64,000 nucleotides of DNA, taken from NCBI GenBank assembly GCA_038373865.1, contig JAXGGA010001177.1, positions 62,001-126,000 of the forward strand. The letters run 5' to 3'. Each line of letters opens with the position of its first letter. The first letter of the stretch is position 1. Position numbers and translations under genes: made by a program. Positions 1 to 13,100 of this stretch are shown piece by piece. The DNA is from Uloborus plumipes (Eukaryota; Arthropoda; Arachnida; Araneae; Uloboridae). The notes under the pieces were generated by a model. The model searched no databases and was not told the origin of the DNA. It saw only the letters and a program-made list of their open reading frames with translations.

Positions 1-3000
1 CCAATCAAATGACAGTATATCTCACTCGCGTTATTACATCAACATTCGCACGTGCATTTTGCTTTAACTGTCTGGTTCAGCTTAGCCTCCGAAATAGATG
101 GTAGAGACAAATATTAAAAGCATTCGGGCAGATTAAGATGTTGTGTTTCAGGAATTTAAAAATATTAGAATTTTAAATCGCAATTAGTACATCTTTTCAA
201 CACATACGAGCATACACGCGAAAGCGAGGTAAAGTGTCGAAATACATTATACGAATTCATCTCAATGTATCAAATGCTTCGACTAAACATGAAAAAATTT
301 ATAAATACTTTAAAAAATAATACTAATATTTAAAAATATTTGTTAAATTAAATCATTTAACTTCATGGCTTTGTTTTTAACGATATTTTGACTTTATCGC
401 ATAGTTTAAAATTCAGACTTTAAGTAAAAGTCCCCTTTTTACGTTACTCATTTTTGTTTTCGCAATAATAGTTGTATTTTCAGCCTTTAAATGCTACGTA
501 AGGAAAAATCACATGTCTGGGCAGGGCAAAATTAAGGCATAGGGCACCAACGCTTGGGGGGAGGGGGCTCAAGTCCATCTAAAGTTTCTAAAATGGAGAA
601 ATTTCATATCGCACTATGACAAGATAAAAAATAAATTTAAAAATACTCTTTCGAAAACTTGAAATCCGAAATATTTTACTACTTCATTATATTGTGTTTA
701 TTGGGGGGGGGGGGGGGGAGGGCAGCACATAAAGCTCGTGCTCAATGTCCTACAAAGTCGTGCCCTGTGTCTAGGTATCTCTTTTTCAAAACATGTATTT
801 AAAACATTTGTTGTTTGAGAGAGGTAAAAATTACTGCATGTGCTGCGCTTTTTGCAATGATTTTGATAGACTCAATTTTGCTTTTCGCGATGTTTTGGCC
901 TTTTCGCAATAAGAGATATATATTCACTCTCTAAATATTAAGTACAAGTCCCTATTTTTGGGGCAATGCATAAGAGAAAAATGCAGATCCTAAATAACAT
1001 GTTTGCGGATCTTTTTTTAAAAATGCATTTAAAATACTTCATGTTTGCGAATTGAAAGAAACAAATTCATGTTTTATGCTTTTGCTATCATTTTAAGACT
1101 TGAAAAACGATGATTCAATTATTCTGTGAGGAAAAATTAAACTTAAATACGATTCGATAAAAACGAAATGCTCCCCCCCCCCTACCCTGATAGAAAATAG
1201 AATTTGAGTAAAGAGCTCATTTTATTAAAGGAAATGTACCCCCCCCCCCGGTACCAGATTGACACCCTGGTTAAGTAGATATATAAATTCAAGTTTTGGG
1301 CATACCTTAAAGTAATTTCAATTTGCAAAATTTCGGCCAAATAATCAGTAAAATAAGATGATTATAGATAAGCGGCAAAGTTGCAGAGTTCCAATTACTG
1401 CCGATAAATGGATGCCTCTCCCAAATTCAAACTCAAAATCAAGAAAAAAATCTTAACTCTCAATGTACAAACATACTGAACCACATTTTCAGTACTTATA
1501 AACATTATGGCACACTCCGCGTTGAGAAAAAATGGAATAAACAAACAGCTTCTCACTGCCGAGGAAGGCATCTCACGTCTTCTTACCCTGTCGTAAACTT
1601 CTCGGCGCGATTCTAGATACCTTAAATTAGAAGTGGCTTTGAGATTAGCGATTATTCGTGTCTCACGAGATGTGACGTCACGGGGCACAAAAAACCCGTA
1701 TTCTCGGTATCGACTACATTGACGATACAATGAGAGTAGGGCCCCTGGGGCTACATTAGAGCTAAAAGGTGATAGGAGGCTCCAGACAGTTTTTACAAAA
1801 CTAATCAGTGGTCGCAGCCGTAAACTAACATTTATGTAGGGTTAAAAGACTTTACTCATTTGCCTGAAATGTAACGTACACCAGGCTACACTAGAACATT
1901 TTCTGTCCTGTTTGGGACTAGAGAAGGAATTTATCTTGGAGAATTCAGCGATGGTTTATGATTTTCTATTGGGGTGAGCGGTCTTCTGGACTTGGTCTAG
2001 CTTTATTCCTTGCCAAGGTGAATAAGTAACAACAACATAAAGTCTTACACTGATGAAGAAAATTCGTTAAAAAAAACTACTTTAGATTTCAACATGATTT
2101 TATTTTTAATTGATCCTTATCCTTTTTTTTTCACAATGTTAACACATTTCTTATTTGTCCGCCTTTCCCAGTTCTGTGAGGAGTTTGACTACTTTCAACT
2201 TCATGCCCAAAAGTAGAGCAGCAGGAATTAGCTCCTGGTGGGTGAGGGTTTGATCATAGCAATCCTTACATGGACATAAACTTTTAAATTAGGATTGGCA
2301 ATGTAGGATCAGGGGGTTGACCCTCGAATGCTCTGTAGCATTCCTCCCCTGGAAATTTTTCTTTCTTAAACGGCACTTTCATACCTTTACCTAATATCGC
2401 ACCAGCGGGGGTAGGGACACTTGATGATATAACGATTATAATAAAAAAGAGTTATGAATAAAACTGAAGTACAGTTTTTTTTAAAATAAATTTCCTTTCT
2501 CGGTAGAAGATTTTATAAACACCCTTCTGCCATAGCTAAAATATTTCGAATTTAGCAACCTACCCATCTTATGAGGGTAGTTTACGTTTTTAATCTCCCA
2601 TGCGTATTTAGTTCCAAATTCTGAAGATCTGCGCATGCCTATAGCTTAAGTGTAACATCCAATGCTAACTCAATCTCGGAGCAGTTTTTTTTTTTTTTTT
2701 TTGGAAAATCAAATCGACACGGCAGAGTTGGTGATTATACCATCATGTTAACGGAAATAAGCGGTTACTAACTGTAATGCTAATTTTCTTACGATTTGTG
2801 ACAACCGTAAGATGTTTGTTACTGACTTTCTGCGCATGCCTCATCATTGGCTCTAACTAATTTAATTGTCAATCTCGAACTTACTGCTTGTCTGCTACTG
2901 ATTCTATCACAGGAGTTTGTCAGTGGACCATGATAGCGTAAAACGGTGCATGGCGGCTGTTGTTGACATGGGGCCAAAAATGAAAACAAACAGTTTTATT

Positions 3001-3138
3001 GTGTCGTTTGTATTTTGTGTGAAACAATCGTTAGTCTTTTCGCTTATAGAACTCACAGGAGTAAATCACCTTCAGTAATGAATTTCAATGTTTTTCTAAA
3101 CTCTGATACTTAAGTAATTGATTGATTTGGATTTCCAG
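1..3138. other. Probable intron 4 of P450 gene A, no exon seen
   Basis: No P450 exon is recognisable here on either strand. The stretch holds short G or C homopolymers (near 703-718, 1172-1182, 1239-1249), a T tract at 2686-2702 and AT-rich filler. In gene B the intron before exon 5 is 6.9 kb and in gene C it is 4.0 kb, so exons 1-4 of gene A are expected further upstream, outside the window. The open stretch at 1395-1730 on the minus strand shows no family resemblance and is not called a gene. Confidence 0.6.
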
Positions 3139-3257
3139 GAAGAAGATAAAGGAACACATGGAAACTTTGGATCCAAAACACCCAAGAGATTATATTGACA
3201 GCTATCTCATAGAAATGGACGCAAGGAGGAAAAAGGATCCAAACACCAGCTTTACCT
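3139..3257 (+). CDS. P450 gene A exon 5
   Basis: It encodes the segment beginning KKIKEHMETLDPKHPRDYID (helix G to H region). It is 119 nt, with acceptor ttccag, and enters and leaves with split codons as in genes B and C. It differs from gene B exon 5 at 6 of 119 positions. The donor is GC (gcgagt). Confidence 0.9.
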
Positions 3258-6138
3258 GCGAGTAGTTGTTATTGGTTATATTATTAGTAAAGATTATGTC
3301 TCATACCCCCACCGCCCCACCCCTACAGGTTCACCATTAGGAAAGCTTTTATTAGAGAAGAATTTCAGGTCTGATATTTACAACTGTTTTTCCGCAGGAA
3401 AAATGAAACAAACACCAGCTTTACTTATTATAGTTAAAAATACTTAATAGTAATTATTATTGTTAATATTATTAGTGCGGATTATAACACGATTTAAATG
3501 GTTCTGTGGATAGCTTAATCCCCTATTTAGTGCAAGTTGCATTAAAAAAATGATGACATAACTTCCTTGCACTAAAAAGAAGGATGGTGGAAATCATATG
3601 GGGGAAATTTATAGTTTGGTGTAATATCCTTCCGTTTTAAACAATCGCTGAAAAAGACAACCATGAATTTGTCTGATAATGGTTTCGAAGCCGAATTTGT
3701 CTGCTAATGGTTTGGACGCCGACATACAGACGGGTGACAAAATAATACGAACACCTGTGAAAAAGTATGATTTATTTCACACCTGCAGCACAGTCGCGCC
3801 ACCTGCAACAGAAGTCTGCCACCTAGTGAGCGTGAAGATGAAGCTATTAGTCTTTCAATATAAGTCACCTGTGTTGCATGAGTTTATCTAACTAGCTTGT
3901 ATAAGGTGAAATGTCTGACCTGTCAGAATTCCAAAGAGGGATGATTGTTGGGCCGCGTTTAAGTGGTGCATCGAAGATAGAAACAGCAAACCTTTTGGGG
4001 TTTGCAAGAAGTACTGTATCAGCCGTTATGACAGCATACATGAAAGAAGGTAAGACGAAGTCTTCAAAGCAAAACCATGGCCAAAGGTCAAAGCTTGATT
4101 ATAGGAATAGACGTGTCTTGAAGCGCGTGGTAGCTCGAAAACACACCAGAAGAATGGTTTTAGAATGGGAACTCGGAAGACTTCACCACCAAGACGAACT
4201 TTACATGCACCAGTCACCATTGGCGAACACGGAAGTCCTTCGATCCTGCTGGCATTTCACTCGCTATAATCCCATTTCGAGTCCACTGTCACAAATTACC
4301 GATCAGGCAACCACGGCTTACAGAGACTCATCCAGGGCATGTGAGTGCATCGTCTCGGTGTTGTCTCGTGGTTTTAACTTGAAGTTTTATCTTTTCTAAA
4401 TAATAGCAAATACAAAACATTTAAATGAGCTTTTTCTCATTTTTAAGACATTCTCTCTTACGAGCCCAATAACTTTGCCAACACAACTTAGTCAACAAAC
4501 GTTTAATTCTGCAATGCTTTAGTGAATGTATCCTAAATTTAACATTGTTCTCTTCTCAGATAAAACCCTGATTGGCAGTACTGGGGATTTGTTCGGGGCT
4601 GGCAGCGAGACGGTGCGGACTTCGGTCGGGTGGTGCATATACACGATGGCTGCCTATCCAGAGGTGCAGAAGAAAGTGCAGAAAGAAATCATTGACGTTA
4701 TAGGTGTGGAAAGAAGCCCCGAATTCCCGGATCAAAAAGATATGCCCTTTACTCATTCAGTTCTGTTGGAAGTTTCTCGATGGCAGACCACGGTGCCACT
4801 AAACATCTTGAGATAGTAAGTGTATATCGTATACCGAATGTATATTTAGTTTGTAGTGGCCATTTAAAGGGAAATACATCAAGTCAAAAATCAATTGTTT
4901 TAGTAAAACTTTATACAGTCAAGTCTAAATTACTCAAAGCCTTATAACTCGAATATTAGTTTATCTCGAAGTTTTCATTATGTCCCGAACTCTTGAGTAG
5001 GCCATTGGAATTTCCTATAATTTGAACTACCAGCATCTCGGAGCTTTTGATTGGTCCCTTGAGACTTCGAGTTATCGAGACTCTACTGTATCTCATAGTA
5101 ACTTCCATAACTTGGTTTAACCTGAATATTTATTTGATGATAGCTAAAGATTGTTTATGCACTAGTGGGGAGCACTGATTAAACCAAAAATTAAAACATT
5201 TTTCTTTTATGTTTTATGTATTTTGTTTCAACAACCGTCTAATGATTGAATGTTTCTTCTATTTTGTCAACAGCACACTGGCCGATACGACCGTATGTGG
5301 GTACGACATTCCCAAAGACACCATTGTGTTGGGTAATTTCTACTCGGCACATCGTGATCCCGACAACTGGGAAGATCCAGAAACGTTCAAACCAGACAGG
5401 TTTCTGGCTCCCGATAAGAAATCTGTTGTGAAATCTCCAAATCTGATGCCATTCTCTGTGGGTGAGTGAAATATTCCGTTGGTGCTGAACATCCTCGTCA
5501 GACAAAATAATAACGTCAGTTATAAGTAACAAGTATATTTGTTGTTTGTAATATTTTGAAAGGGAATTTAATTGAGTACTTAAAAGATGCCCAAGGATGT
5601 GTAGCTTTCGCGAAAAAGTATAAGACAAAGAAATACGACACGATGTCCGGTGAAAGAAAGAAAAAAAACATTTACAAACATCCATACGTGAGAAAACAGA
5701 TATGCCTCGATGAATATTTTAAACACCTTATTATGTAAATATATGTATTTATATTTCTATTAAAAGTTTTTTTTTTCGGACATAATGAAGGACATAATGA
5801 AATACTTTTCTCTGACATTTTCCACAAAAACTATGGGTTGGACAAATAACAGATCTTCGACGATTTTTTATGTACTCTAAGTGAGAAATCCAGAATTGAT
5901 GGAACAGGGGACATCTTGCATATTTGATTCCTCTGTTGGTAATTTTGAGCTTCTTCCAGGCAAAAGAGTCTGCCCTGGAGAGATGATGGCGACCATGGAA
6001 ATATTCCTCTACGTCACTTCCATCCTGCAAAAGTTCGATGTGGTCTTCCCTGATGGATACAAACCAACTTTCGAAGGGGAACTAGGGGTCACCTACGCAC
6101 TAAAGCCACACAAGCTAAGATTCATCGCCAGAAACTGA
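3139..6138 (+). CDS. Cytochrome P450 gene A (clan 2-like), 3' four exons
   Basis: Microsomal heme-thiolate monooxygenase, C-terminal half only. Exons are 3139-3257, 4560-4815, 5274-5461 and 5960-6138, matching exons 5-8 of the complete gene B downstream in length and phase. They carry the I-helix AGSET motif, the K-helix ExxR (EVSR), the PDRF motif and the heme loop FSVGKRVCPGE with its cysteine ligand. The stop is at 6136-6138, followed by AATAAA at 6187. The first four exons (membrane anchor through helix G) are not in the window. Exon 8 encodes the same protein as gene B, so the two are young tandem duplicates. The intron after exon 5 begins with GC instead of GT; if it is not removed the reading frame stops within three codons. 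Substrate is unknown. The family assignment is secure; whether the gene is active is not. Confidence 0.9.
3258..3263 (+). other. Non-canonical GC splice donor
   Basis: The exon ends in TTTACCT in both gene A and gene B. Gene B continues gtgagt and gene A continues gcgagt. GC-AG introns are a known minor class, but they usually compensate with a strong AG at the exon end, which is absent here (CT). Reading through gives TGC GAG TAG, an immediate stop. Confidence 0.75.
3725..4399 (+). pseudogene. Tc1-like transposase fragment
   Basis: It lies in intron 5 of P450 gene A. A reading frame from 3911 begins MSDLSEFQRGMIVGPRLSGA and continues into a helix-turn-helix segment (GFARSTVSAVMTAYMKEGKT), typical of the N-terminal DNA-binding domain of Tc1-like transposases. 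Similarity fades after about residue 80, and no DDE catalytic domain follows. The stretch starting tacagacgggtgacaaa at 3725 could be the left terminal repeat, but no matching right end was found. It is a truncated relic, not a host gene. Confidence 0.75.
4560..4815 (+). CDS. P450 gene A exon 6
   Basis: 256 nt from acceptor cttctcag to donor gtaagt. It carries the I-helix FGAGSET and the K-helix EVSR. It differs from gene B exon 6 at 38 of 256 positions and 7 amino acids, far more than the exons on either side. Confidence 0.95.
4914..5090. mobile_element. Tigger/pogo-like MITE
   Basis: 177 bp with imperfect terminal inverted repeats of about 28 bp (tacagtcaagtctaaattac at the left; the right end reads tacagtagagtctcgataac on the opposite strand) and TA at both edges. 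The ends resemble pogo/Tigger-type MITEs. A related copy sits in the same intron of gene B at 24182-24359. Confidence 0.7.
5274..5461 (+). CDS. P450 gene A exon 7
   Basis: 188 nt. It encodes the beta-sheet and meander region with the PDRF motif, and ends inside the heme loop (PFSVG, the Gly codon split by the intron). It differs from gene B at 8 of 188 positions and one amino acid. Confidence 0.95.
5960..6138 (+). CDS. P450 gene A exon 8
   Basis: 179 nt including the stop codon. It encodes KRVCPGEMMATMEIFLYVTS onwards, the heme-ligand Cys and helix L, ending FIARN. It differs from gene B at 12 of 179 positions, all synonymous. Confidence 0.95.
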
Positions 6139-6186
6139 ATCAGATGGAACCAGATGTTAATATTTTAGAATATGTTTGTCTCTGTG

Positions 6187-6192
6187 AATAAA
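6187..6192 (+). terminator. Polyadenylation signal of P450 gene A
   Basis: AATAAA 49 bases after the stop codon, inside a 3' region nearly identical to that of gene B. Confidence 0.75.
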
Positions 6193-6923
6193 AGATTTAA
6201 CTTCGTTTCTGCTGCAACTTTCTACTTATTTCATTATAAACTCTTTTTTCAATTTTTAATACGAGAAATTATTAAATGTGAATAAATCTATTCAAAAGCT
6301 TGATTTTATAAAACGGTGATAGTAATTTCATTAAAGCATGTTTTTATTCTGTAATGGTTCTGTTCTTCCTGATTTTATTTTCTAAAGCAACTGATTTTAT
6401 AATCCAATGATTTTATAAGTGGTGGATACTGTGTTCTATAAAATATGAAGTTCATTAATCTTATTCATGAAAAAAGTTCTGTTATGCATAAATTAAAATA
6501 CTGCTGCGTTGTAATGATAAGGGAAATTCGTTTGCAGAAAACTTCATTTTCATAGCAATGTTACAACGCAGCGTGAAACAAGTCAATTTTTCATATTTCA
6601 ATCTAATGAAGTATTTCAAATACATGCAACAACTGATTAGTATAATACTATTTTTATCTCTTCGGTACTTTATCTGCTCAGTAGGAGTATCGTATTGCAA
6701 ATAAACTATCAATTTTGATATAGGATCTAAAAACAAAATACAATCGTTCCAATTTGATAAAACATTCTTAATATTCTTCATTATCAGTTAGAGATAAACC
6801 TTCCAAGGACAAAAAGAACGATATTTTTTACCCAAATCTTAAAATATTTTTCCTCCTCTGCCACTTTCTATTTGACGGTGGAAATGTGTATGGGTGATGT
6901 GAGTTTTTAAACTATATTCCAAA
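6193..6923. other. Intergenic spacer between P450 genes A and B
   Basis: Only 785 bp separates the gene A stop from the gene B start. This must contain the gene B promoter, but no clear TATA box or initiator could be assigned. It is AT-rich and shows no mobile element. Confidence 0.6.
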
Positions 6924-7141
6924 ATGCAGATTGAATATTTGAACCAAGTGAGGCCGGAACTGTGGGTGGCTTTGGGCGCTTTAATTGTCACGTATGTGAT
7001 TACCTCTATTGTGAGAAATTGGAGGAAGAATTTCCCACCAGGCCCTATTGGATTACCAATCGTAGGTTACATGCCATTTTTAACAAAGAAACCTCATGAA
7101 AAACTGACGCAGCTGTCAAAAAAGTATGGGGATGTTTTCAG
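6924..7141 (+). CDS. P450 gene B exon 1
   Basis: 218 nt. It encodes the start MQIEYLNQVRPELWVALGAL, the membrane helix and the PPGPIGLP hinge, ending GDVF plus a split Ser codon; donor gtatgg. Confidence 0.95.
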
Positions 7142-10100
7142 GTATGGTAACCTCAACTCTTTTTTGATGTAGTATGTTTTTTCTTTCCACTTTTATTCCT
7201 ACTTTTGATAATGCTTTGATTGTATGTGAACCAGCCTGTAGAACTTTAAGTTGGGAAGGAGAATAAAACAGTTACTGTCTGATCTTATTAGGTAAAACCT
7301 TCCACGCATTTACGCATGCGTCAGGTCTTCTCTGATCTTACCAAAATAGGGGTGATAGATAAGATAACAATAAGGGGAAGAAAAATAGGAAGCATTTTGA
7401 GCCGTATCAAACAACGTGGAACGATGCTAATTTCAAATACATAGTTTAGTTGAATATGTCAAAAGGATACAACAATTGCAAGTTTTAAATTGAAAACTTT
7501 GGAAAGTTATCACACCCAACCTCTCTACCTTTTTTTTAAGTATATCAGTTCACGAGTGCCAGACGCAGTTTTCACGGATGGACAGTATTATTTAATATGG
7601 GGCTCTCTTAAATTCGAATGCCTAGAATAGTGATGGGGAAAAACAAAGACCGTTGTGAGGTAAAAATTTGCATGTCAAAACCAGAGTCTTAAAAGCCATT
7701 GCGATTATCAGGCTTTATACTTCTGGCAAGGTTTCCGGATATACTCAGTTTCTCCATTCTTCCAACTCTAATAGTCATGGCATTAATCCATTAAAAATGG
7801 AACCATCTTAATTTTCAGTAAGACAGCCCATGTTAACCTTCTTCGGAACGTTTTCCGTTCTACCCTTTACTAGGCAAGTTTTCCCAACCCCTGACTTTAA
7901 GTTTTGGCTCCATAACCAAGCTAAACATTGAAAAGAAGCAGCAGCGAGAGAACGAAATTCTTTGTTTGATAGATAATGAAATTAAAGACATACAGGGCTG
8001 TCCACTCCTATCGTGGACCAATAGCTAATTTCTAAACCGTTAGAGATAAGCATATAGTTCATTTAGGAAAAAATCTCTAAATTACGAAAGGAATTTTGGG
8101 TCTATTCAATGTTTTTCAAAAAATCAAATTTTGAAAGAGTTACGAAATTTAAATTTTTTATACAGCCCCCCAGTCCTATCAATCATATTTAGTAAAACCT
8201 TCTTGTCACTGTAACGTTTAAAACTAAAAAAAAATCACTGTTCTACAACAAAAATTGACTGAGTTATGACGTTTTGAAAAATCAAGATTTTGCATTATTT
8301 CATGACGTCATCGAGAGATCGCTTGAGGGACCGTATGCGAAATCCTTCAAAATCTTGATTTTTCAGAACGTCATGACTCGGTCAATTTTTGTCGTAAAAC
8401 AGTGATTTTTTTAAGTTTTAAACGTTACAGTGTCGAAAATGTTTTACTAAATATGATTGATAGGACTGTGGGGCTGTATAAAATTTAAATTTCGTAACTC
8501 TTTCAAAATTTGATTTTTTGAAAAACATTGAATAGACCCTAAATTCCTTTCATAATTTAGAGATTTTTTCCTAAATGAACTATATGCTTATCTCTAACAG
8601 TTTAGAAATTAGCTATTGGTCCACGATAGGAGTGGACACCCTGTATATCTAATTATCAATTCCCTTTATGTTTCAAAACAAAAGTGTTGAAATACTCCAA
8701 ATTATTCTTTAAAATACTGCCGATTGACAAGCTCAAATTGCTGTTCCAAGCAATCAGTAAGAAGCTTTAAAAATCAATCTTTTAAATACTACTCGAAATG
8801 TCTAATTAAAAAAAAAGCACAGTAACATTTGAATATAAGAATAATCTCACTTGAAAATTCGTTGCGTTTTAATTGATGAAATTGTCGAATTTTGTATGAA
8901 ACAATAATGTAGTACTGGCTTCAAATGGAAGCTGACAGCAACGAAAACTTGCCGGCGTTATTCTGCACTTTCGTAACACGTGTAGAAGGAAACTGTTTAA
9001 CATGGAACGCAAGTGAAGAGATTGAGCAGTGCCTCCTGCCCCTCTATCTGAAGTTATTTATTTTTTTTTCTCTTTTGGCACGAAGCAGAACAAAATACCA
9101 CAAAAAACGAAAGTAATATGAATTGCAAACGGAAGTAACGCCATTAATTGGTTAAATGTCACAAAATCTTGTGAAATGTGGCACGAAAAAGTGCCAAATC
9201 TAGTGTCAGTTTGACGATCTGAAGCAGATTAGATTCCCAGGGAACGCTAAATTAATGCAGAGATCTCTCTGTAAAACTATCTTTTCTGCACTAATTCGCA
9301 AGACTGAGGAAAAGAAGAAATTTTACTCGTCACAGTAGTTTTTTCTATCTAATTTAATTGATAGTTTATTGATGAATCTTAGTTTTCAAACAGCGAAACA
9401 TGCTCATTTAAATTGTAATTCACAACAGTGTTGTTTTTTATTATTCTGTCTAGGTATTAACAATTATTCGACAAACGTTTGCTCTACTGTTATTGGGACA
9501 ACATGATTTTAAGTTATTTGTTTATCTTTCGAATATATAGCGTTCCATTGTGATCTTCATTGACCAAAATTGATTCAAATACAAGTATAACTAAACTTAT
9601 TTAAATAAAAGGGAAGAATTTCTTAAATATAACCTCTTAGTGAGTATATGAATACATGGATTCGTCCCCCTCGTCTTTAAGGGGGGGGGGGGCCTTATGG
9701 ATTGCTCTTTCTGTCCGTCCATAGCCAGAATAAAACACATGTAGTTTTATATTAACATCTTCTATTTTTTCAAACAGTATTCGATTAGGTTCAGAATTGG
9801 TAATTGTGTTGAACGGAACGAAGGCTATAAGGGAAGGTTTTGCGAAATCGGAATTGCTGGCCAGACCTCCTACATCTCCATTTTCGTTATTCGGAAGCTC
9901 CGATAATGAAAGTAAGCTTTTTCTCACTTTCTCTCCATTTCTAAGGAATAATAAATTGAGTAGTTTCATTAGGTTTAATTTACCTATAAATAAGAGGGTT
10001 CTTAAAAGGTTTTTATTGTGTTCCTACGGAGAAAAGGGACTAGAATTCTAGGGGAGGGGGAGACAGAAAAGGGACTTGTATCTTAATTTTTAAAGATTAA

Positions 10101-13100
10101 AAGGAATGCGCTGACTTATCTGCTTTAATTACTAATCGGGTTCTTTGTCGAATATTGGTAATTGGCCAATTTTTGCTGATTAATTGGTTACATTTTTTAA
10201 AATTAAAATTACTTTGCCTAGAACAAGAAACTATGCTGAGTTTCGTACACTTCTCAAAAATTTAGAATTCTAACTATCATGATTCAAAGCTAACAAATTA
10301 TTACGATAGGACTGTAAAAAATGCATCCATATCTTGCTTCAGAAAAAAATGTAAATGGATAAAGAAATTGTAGTGAAAATTCTTAACCCATTCATGCCCA
10401 AGTTTTTTTAACAATTTTTTTTTTTAATTTTTATCTGCTTAAAACTCTTACTTGCAATGATTTACATACATTTTAGGCTTAAAATAGCTCGCCGTTGCCA
10501 TATTTATTAAGTTATTTAACTTCCTATTTATGGGATATTTTGCAGATATGTGAGCAAAATACGACCTTACTTGACTTTACTTTTGCCAAGTAACATTGCA
10601 GAAGGCATCTGTGATCAATTTTAAGCAAATCATTTTAAAATACACTGCTCAAAACAATTAGGGAAGCACATGGTTTTAACAAAATTACGCAAATATGTAT
10701 ACCAATAAGTAACATAAAATGAATCGTTCTTAATTCAAAGCCTACCAGGAAACGGAATAAGATAACTTTATGAACAAATTAAAGTTAATGAGGCCAAAAA
10801 CCAGAAAAAGAAGATAAGTGCGGAAATCGGGATGTTGCAGAAGCGTCCGTTTTATTGCCGTAACTTGTAAATTCGATAACGCAGTAGTTTTTTTACATTT
10901 TTTTCTGGAGACAAGGTTACTTGAGAATGTCTCAACAACGTGATTTACTGGAATCCATGCCATGGCATGCTATATGCAGGCTGGAATCCGGGTAAACACA
11001 ACGTTGTGTCGCGGATGATGTTGGAGTCGTCAGAAGTGTTGAAAGGCTGTGGAAACGATTCCAAGAAACAGGAAATGTTTGACATCGATCAGGGCAAGGT
11101 CGGCCATGCGCCACTACAGCAACTGATGACCGGTATATACAGTTAACAGCCCGTCGAAACAGAATAGAGAATGCTACGCATCTGCAAAGGCAGTTGCTCT
11201 TGGCAATATTACGAAAGGTGTCCAGCCAAACAGTACGTAATGGGCTTCATGAGGGAGGGCTCTATGCACGAGGCCAATGGTCTAAATTTTGTTGACCCCA
11301 CGCAACTGTGTGGCCCGAAGAAGACAGACTGCTGAACATCGAAATTGGGAGCAACATGGTTGGAGCTGTGCTATTTACAGAGGGGTTGCAATTCAGTCTG
11401 GAGAGTGACAACGGACTTGTTCTGGTATGGAGGGACAGGGGCACTCGAAATAATCCCGCGTTCGTTCGTGAAAGGTCACAAAACAGACGAGCTGGTTGGG
11501 TGGTATGGGGTGGAATCAGCATAGGCGGACGTACGGGCCTGCATATCATTTGGAATGTCACTTTGACGGGTTAAAGGTATGCAGACGAGATACTGAGACC
11601 TCATGTCATCCCTCACGCTGGAGCTATTGGCAGGGCCTGATTACTGAATAGGCCAGCTAGGCCGTGGCCTAGGCCCCCCACAGATTAGGGGCCCCCAAAT
11701 GGCTAAAATTGCTGTAGTCAATGCCTAAATTTGTTTTATCCTGTGCCTAAAACTGCAAAGCCTTAGTACAGGGGGCCCCAAAAATGAATTTGGCCTAGGG
11801 CCCCGTGGTATCTTAATCGGGCCCTGGCTATTGGATATTCCTTTGTTTTTCAAAACGATATTGCTCGACCGCTGAGAGCTCGTCTGATGGAGAACATGCT
11901 TGAAACTTAAAAAATACAGCTTATGGAATGGCCAGCGTGCTCTACTAACCTGAATCTAATCAATCATGCTTAGGACATGGTCGAACAATGCATTGCTGAG
12001 TGACAAAGGTCGCCTGTTACTGTCCGGAGATTGCACTTCTTGAGGAGTAGAACAGTACTCCCCAAATTCACGCCCATAAGCTTATCGCATCCATACCAAA
12101 CAGGTGTGCAGCAGTCTTAGCTGTTCAAGGAGACCACACGCCTTATTAAAACGCATGCAACATGTCTAAACAGTACCTTTTTTTATTTTTTACATGTAAC
12201 CAAAATGTTGCCCAAAATCACCTTTTTATGTTTTTTCCACATTTTCAAAGAATTCAAGATTAATTCCAAAGTTTTTAGGTCTTTTTTTCTGTATTGTGCA
12301 TTGATACACGCGTACTATCCATTGTACGCCAATCCGTGGCTGTCTTGCACGGTTTTCTTCACTTTTTCGCTTGCTCCCCTAATTGTTTTGAGCAGTGTAG
12401 TTTAATTTTATGAAAAATAAGTTCGCAAAAAAACTTACTTTCTGTGACTACCCATGCTGGATCGTTGCATGACTGATTTGTCTAAAAATAGCTGTCAATA
12501 AATAAACTCTGATGACCAAATAGTGGCTCTAACTGGTTTTCTCAAGAAGAAGGACTATTTAACTTGCGAAAAACAGCTTTAGTAAGATGATATACCCATT
12601 ACAGGTTTTTGTATGAAGTAACTAACAAGTGTCCCGTTTTTAGGCTACTGGGCATAAATGGGTTAATGAAACAAATTTTAAAAGAAGGAGTGGAAAAAGA
12701 GATACCGTATTTTTTAAAAGAACGCACTCTTAGGAACTTGAAAATAAGAAGAAGACTTTTAGGATTAAAGGGACCAGTTGAAAACTCTAGAATAATGGTT
12801 AGTTAGAAATAAATATAATTTGTATTTAATTAAGTGTCACTCTGCTTAGTTCAACTATGATCTTTACAATGTTTATCTTTTGAGGGAGTTCAGTAAATAC
12901 GGAAGGTGGTTTTGAAGCGCATTCGAATTAGAATACTTGAACAACACTACTACGAAAGTGACCCAACCCCTTTCTGGTCCAATATCCTTCAGTATCGTTC
13001 TAAAATATATAAAAAACATTGTCAATATCGAAGTTCCACTAACTAGAGCCAGCTTTGCTAAACCATTCGTGCCCAGCTATTTATGAACCTTTCTTGAAAC

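Larger units (their letters stand above)
10641..12399 (+). mobile_element. Degenerate Tc1-like transposon with both terminal repeats
   Basis: The terminal inverted repeats are cactgctcaaaacaattagg at the left and cctaattgttttgagcagtg at the right. TA flanks both ends. Comparison with the uninterrupted MITE at 13506-14012 shows a single TA at the empty site, so the TA duplication is real. Between the repeats is a broken transposase gene. Total length is about 1.76 kb, normal for Tc1-like elements plus the nested insertion. Confidence 0.9.
10383..12666 (-). mobile_element. TTAA-flanked MITE copy A, split by a Tc1-like element
   Basis: The two halves (10383-10640 and 12400-12666) together match the reverse complement of the intact copy at 13506-14012. 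The ends read TTAACCCATT...AATGGGTTAA. TTAA target sites and CCC termini fit a piggyBac-type non-autonomous element. The Tc1-like element at 10641-12399 interrupts it at a TA. Confidence 0.8.

Noticed and set aside
1395..1730. 111-residue open stretch on the minus strand
   Set aside because: No recognisable domain, no splice or promoter context, and composition like the surrounding non-coding DNA.
3139..6138. Gene A as a 5'-truncated pseudogene
   Set aside because: The window starts inside its expected intron 4, so missing exons 1-4 prove nothing; all visible motifs and frames are intact apart from the GC donor.
11308..11574. Open frame that looks like a small protein
   Set aside because: Its content (LFTEGLQFSLESDNG, VVWGGISIGGRTGLHI) is the middle of the broken Tc1-like transposase, not an independent gene.
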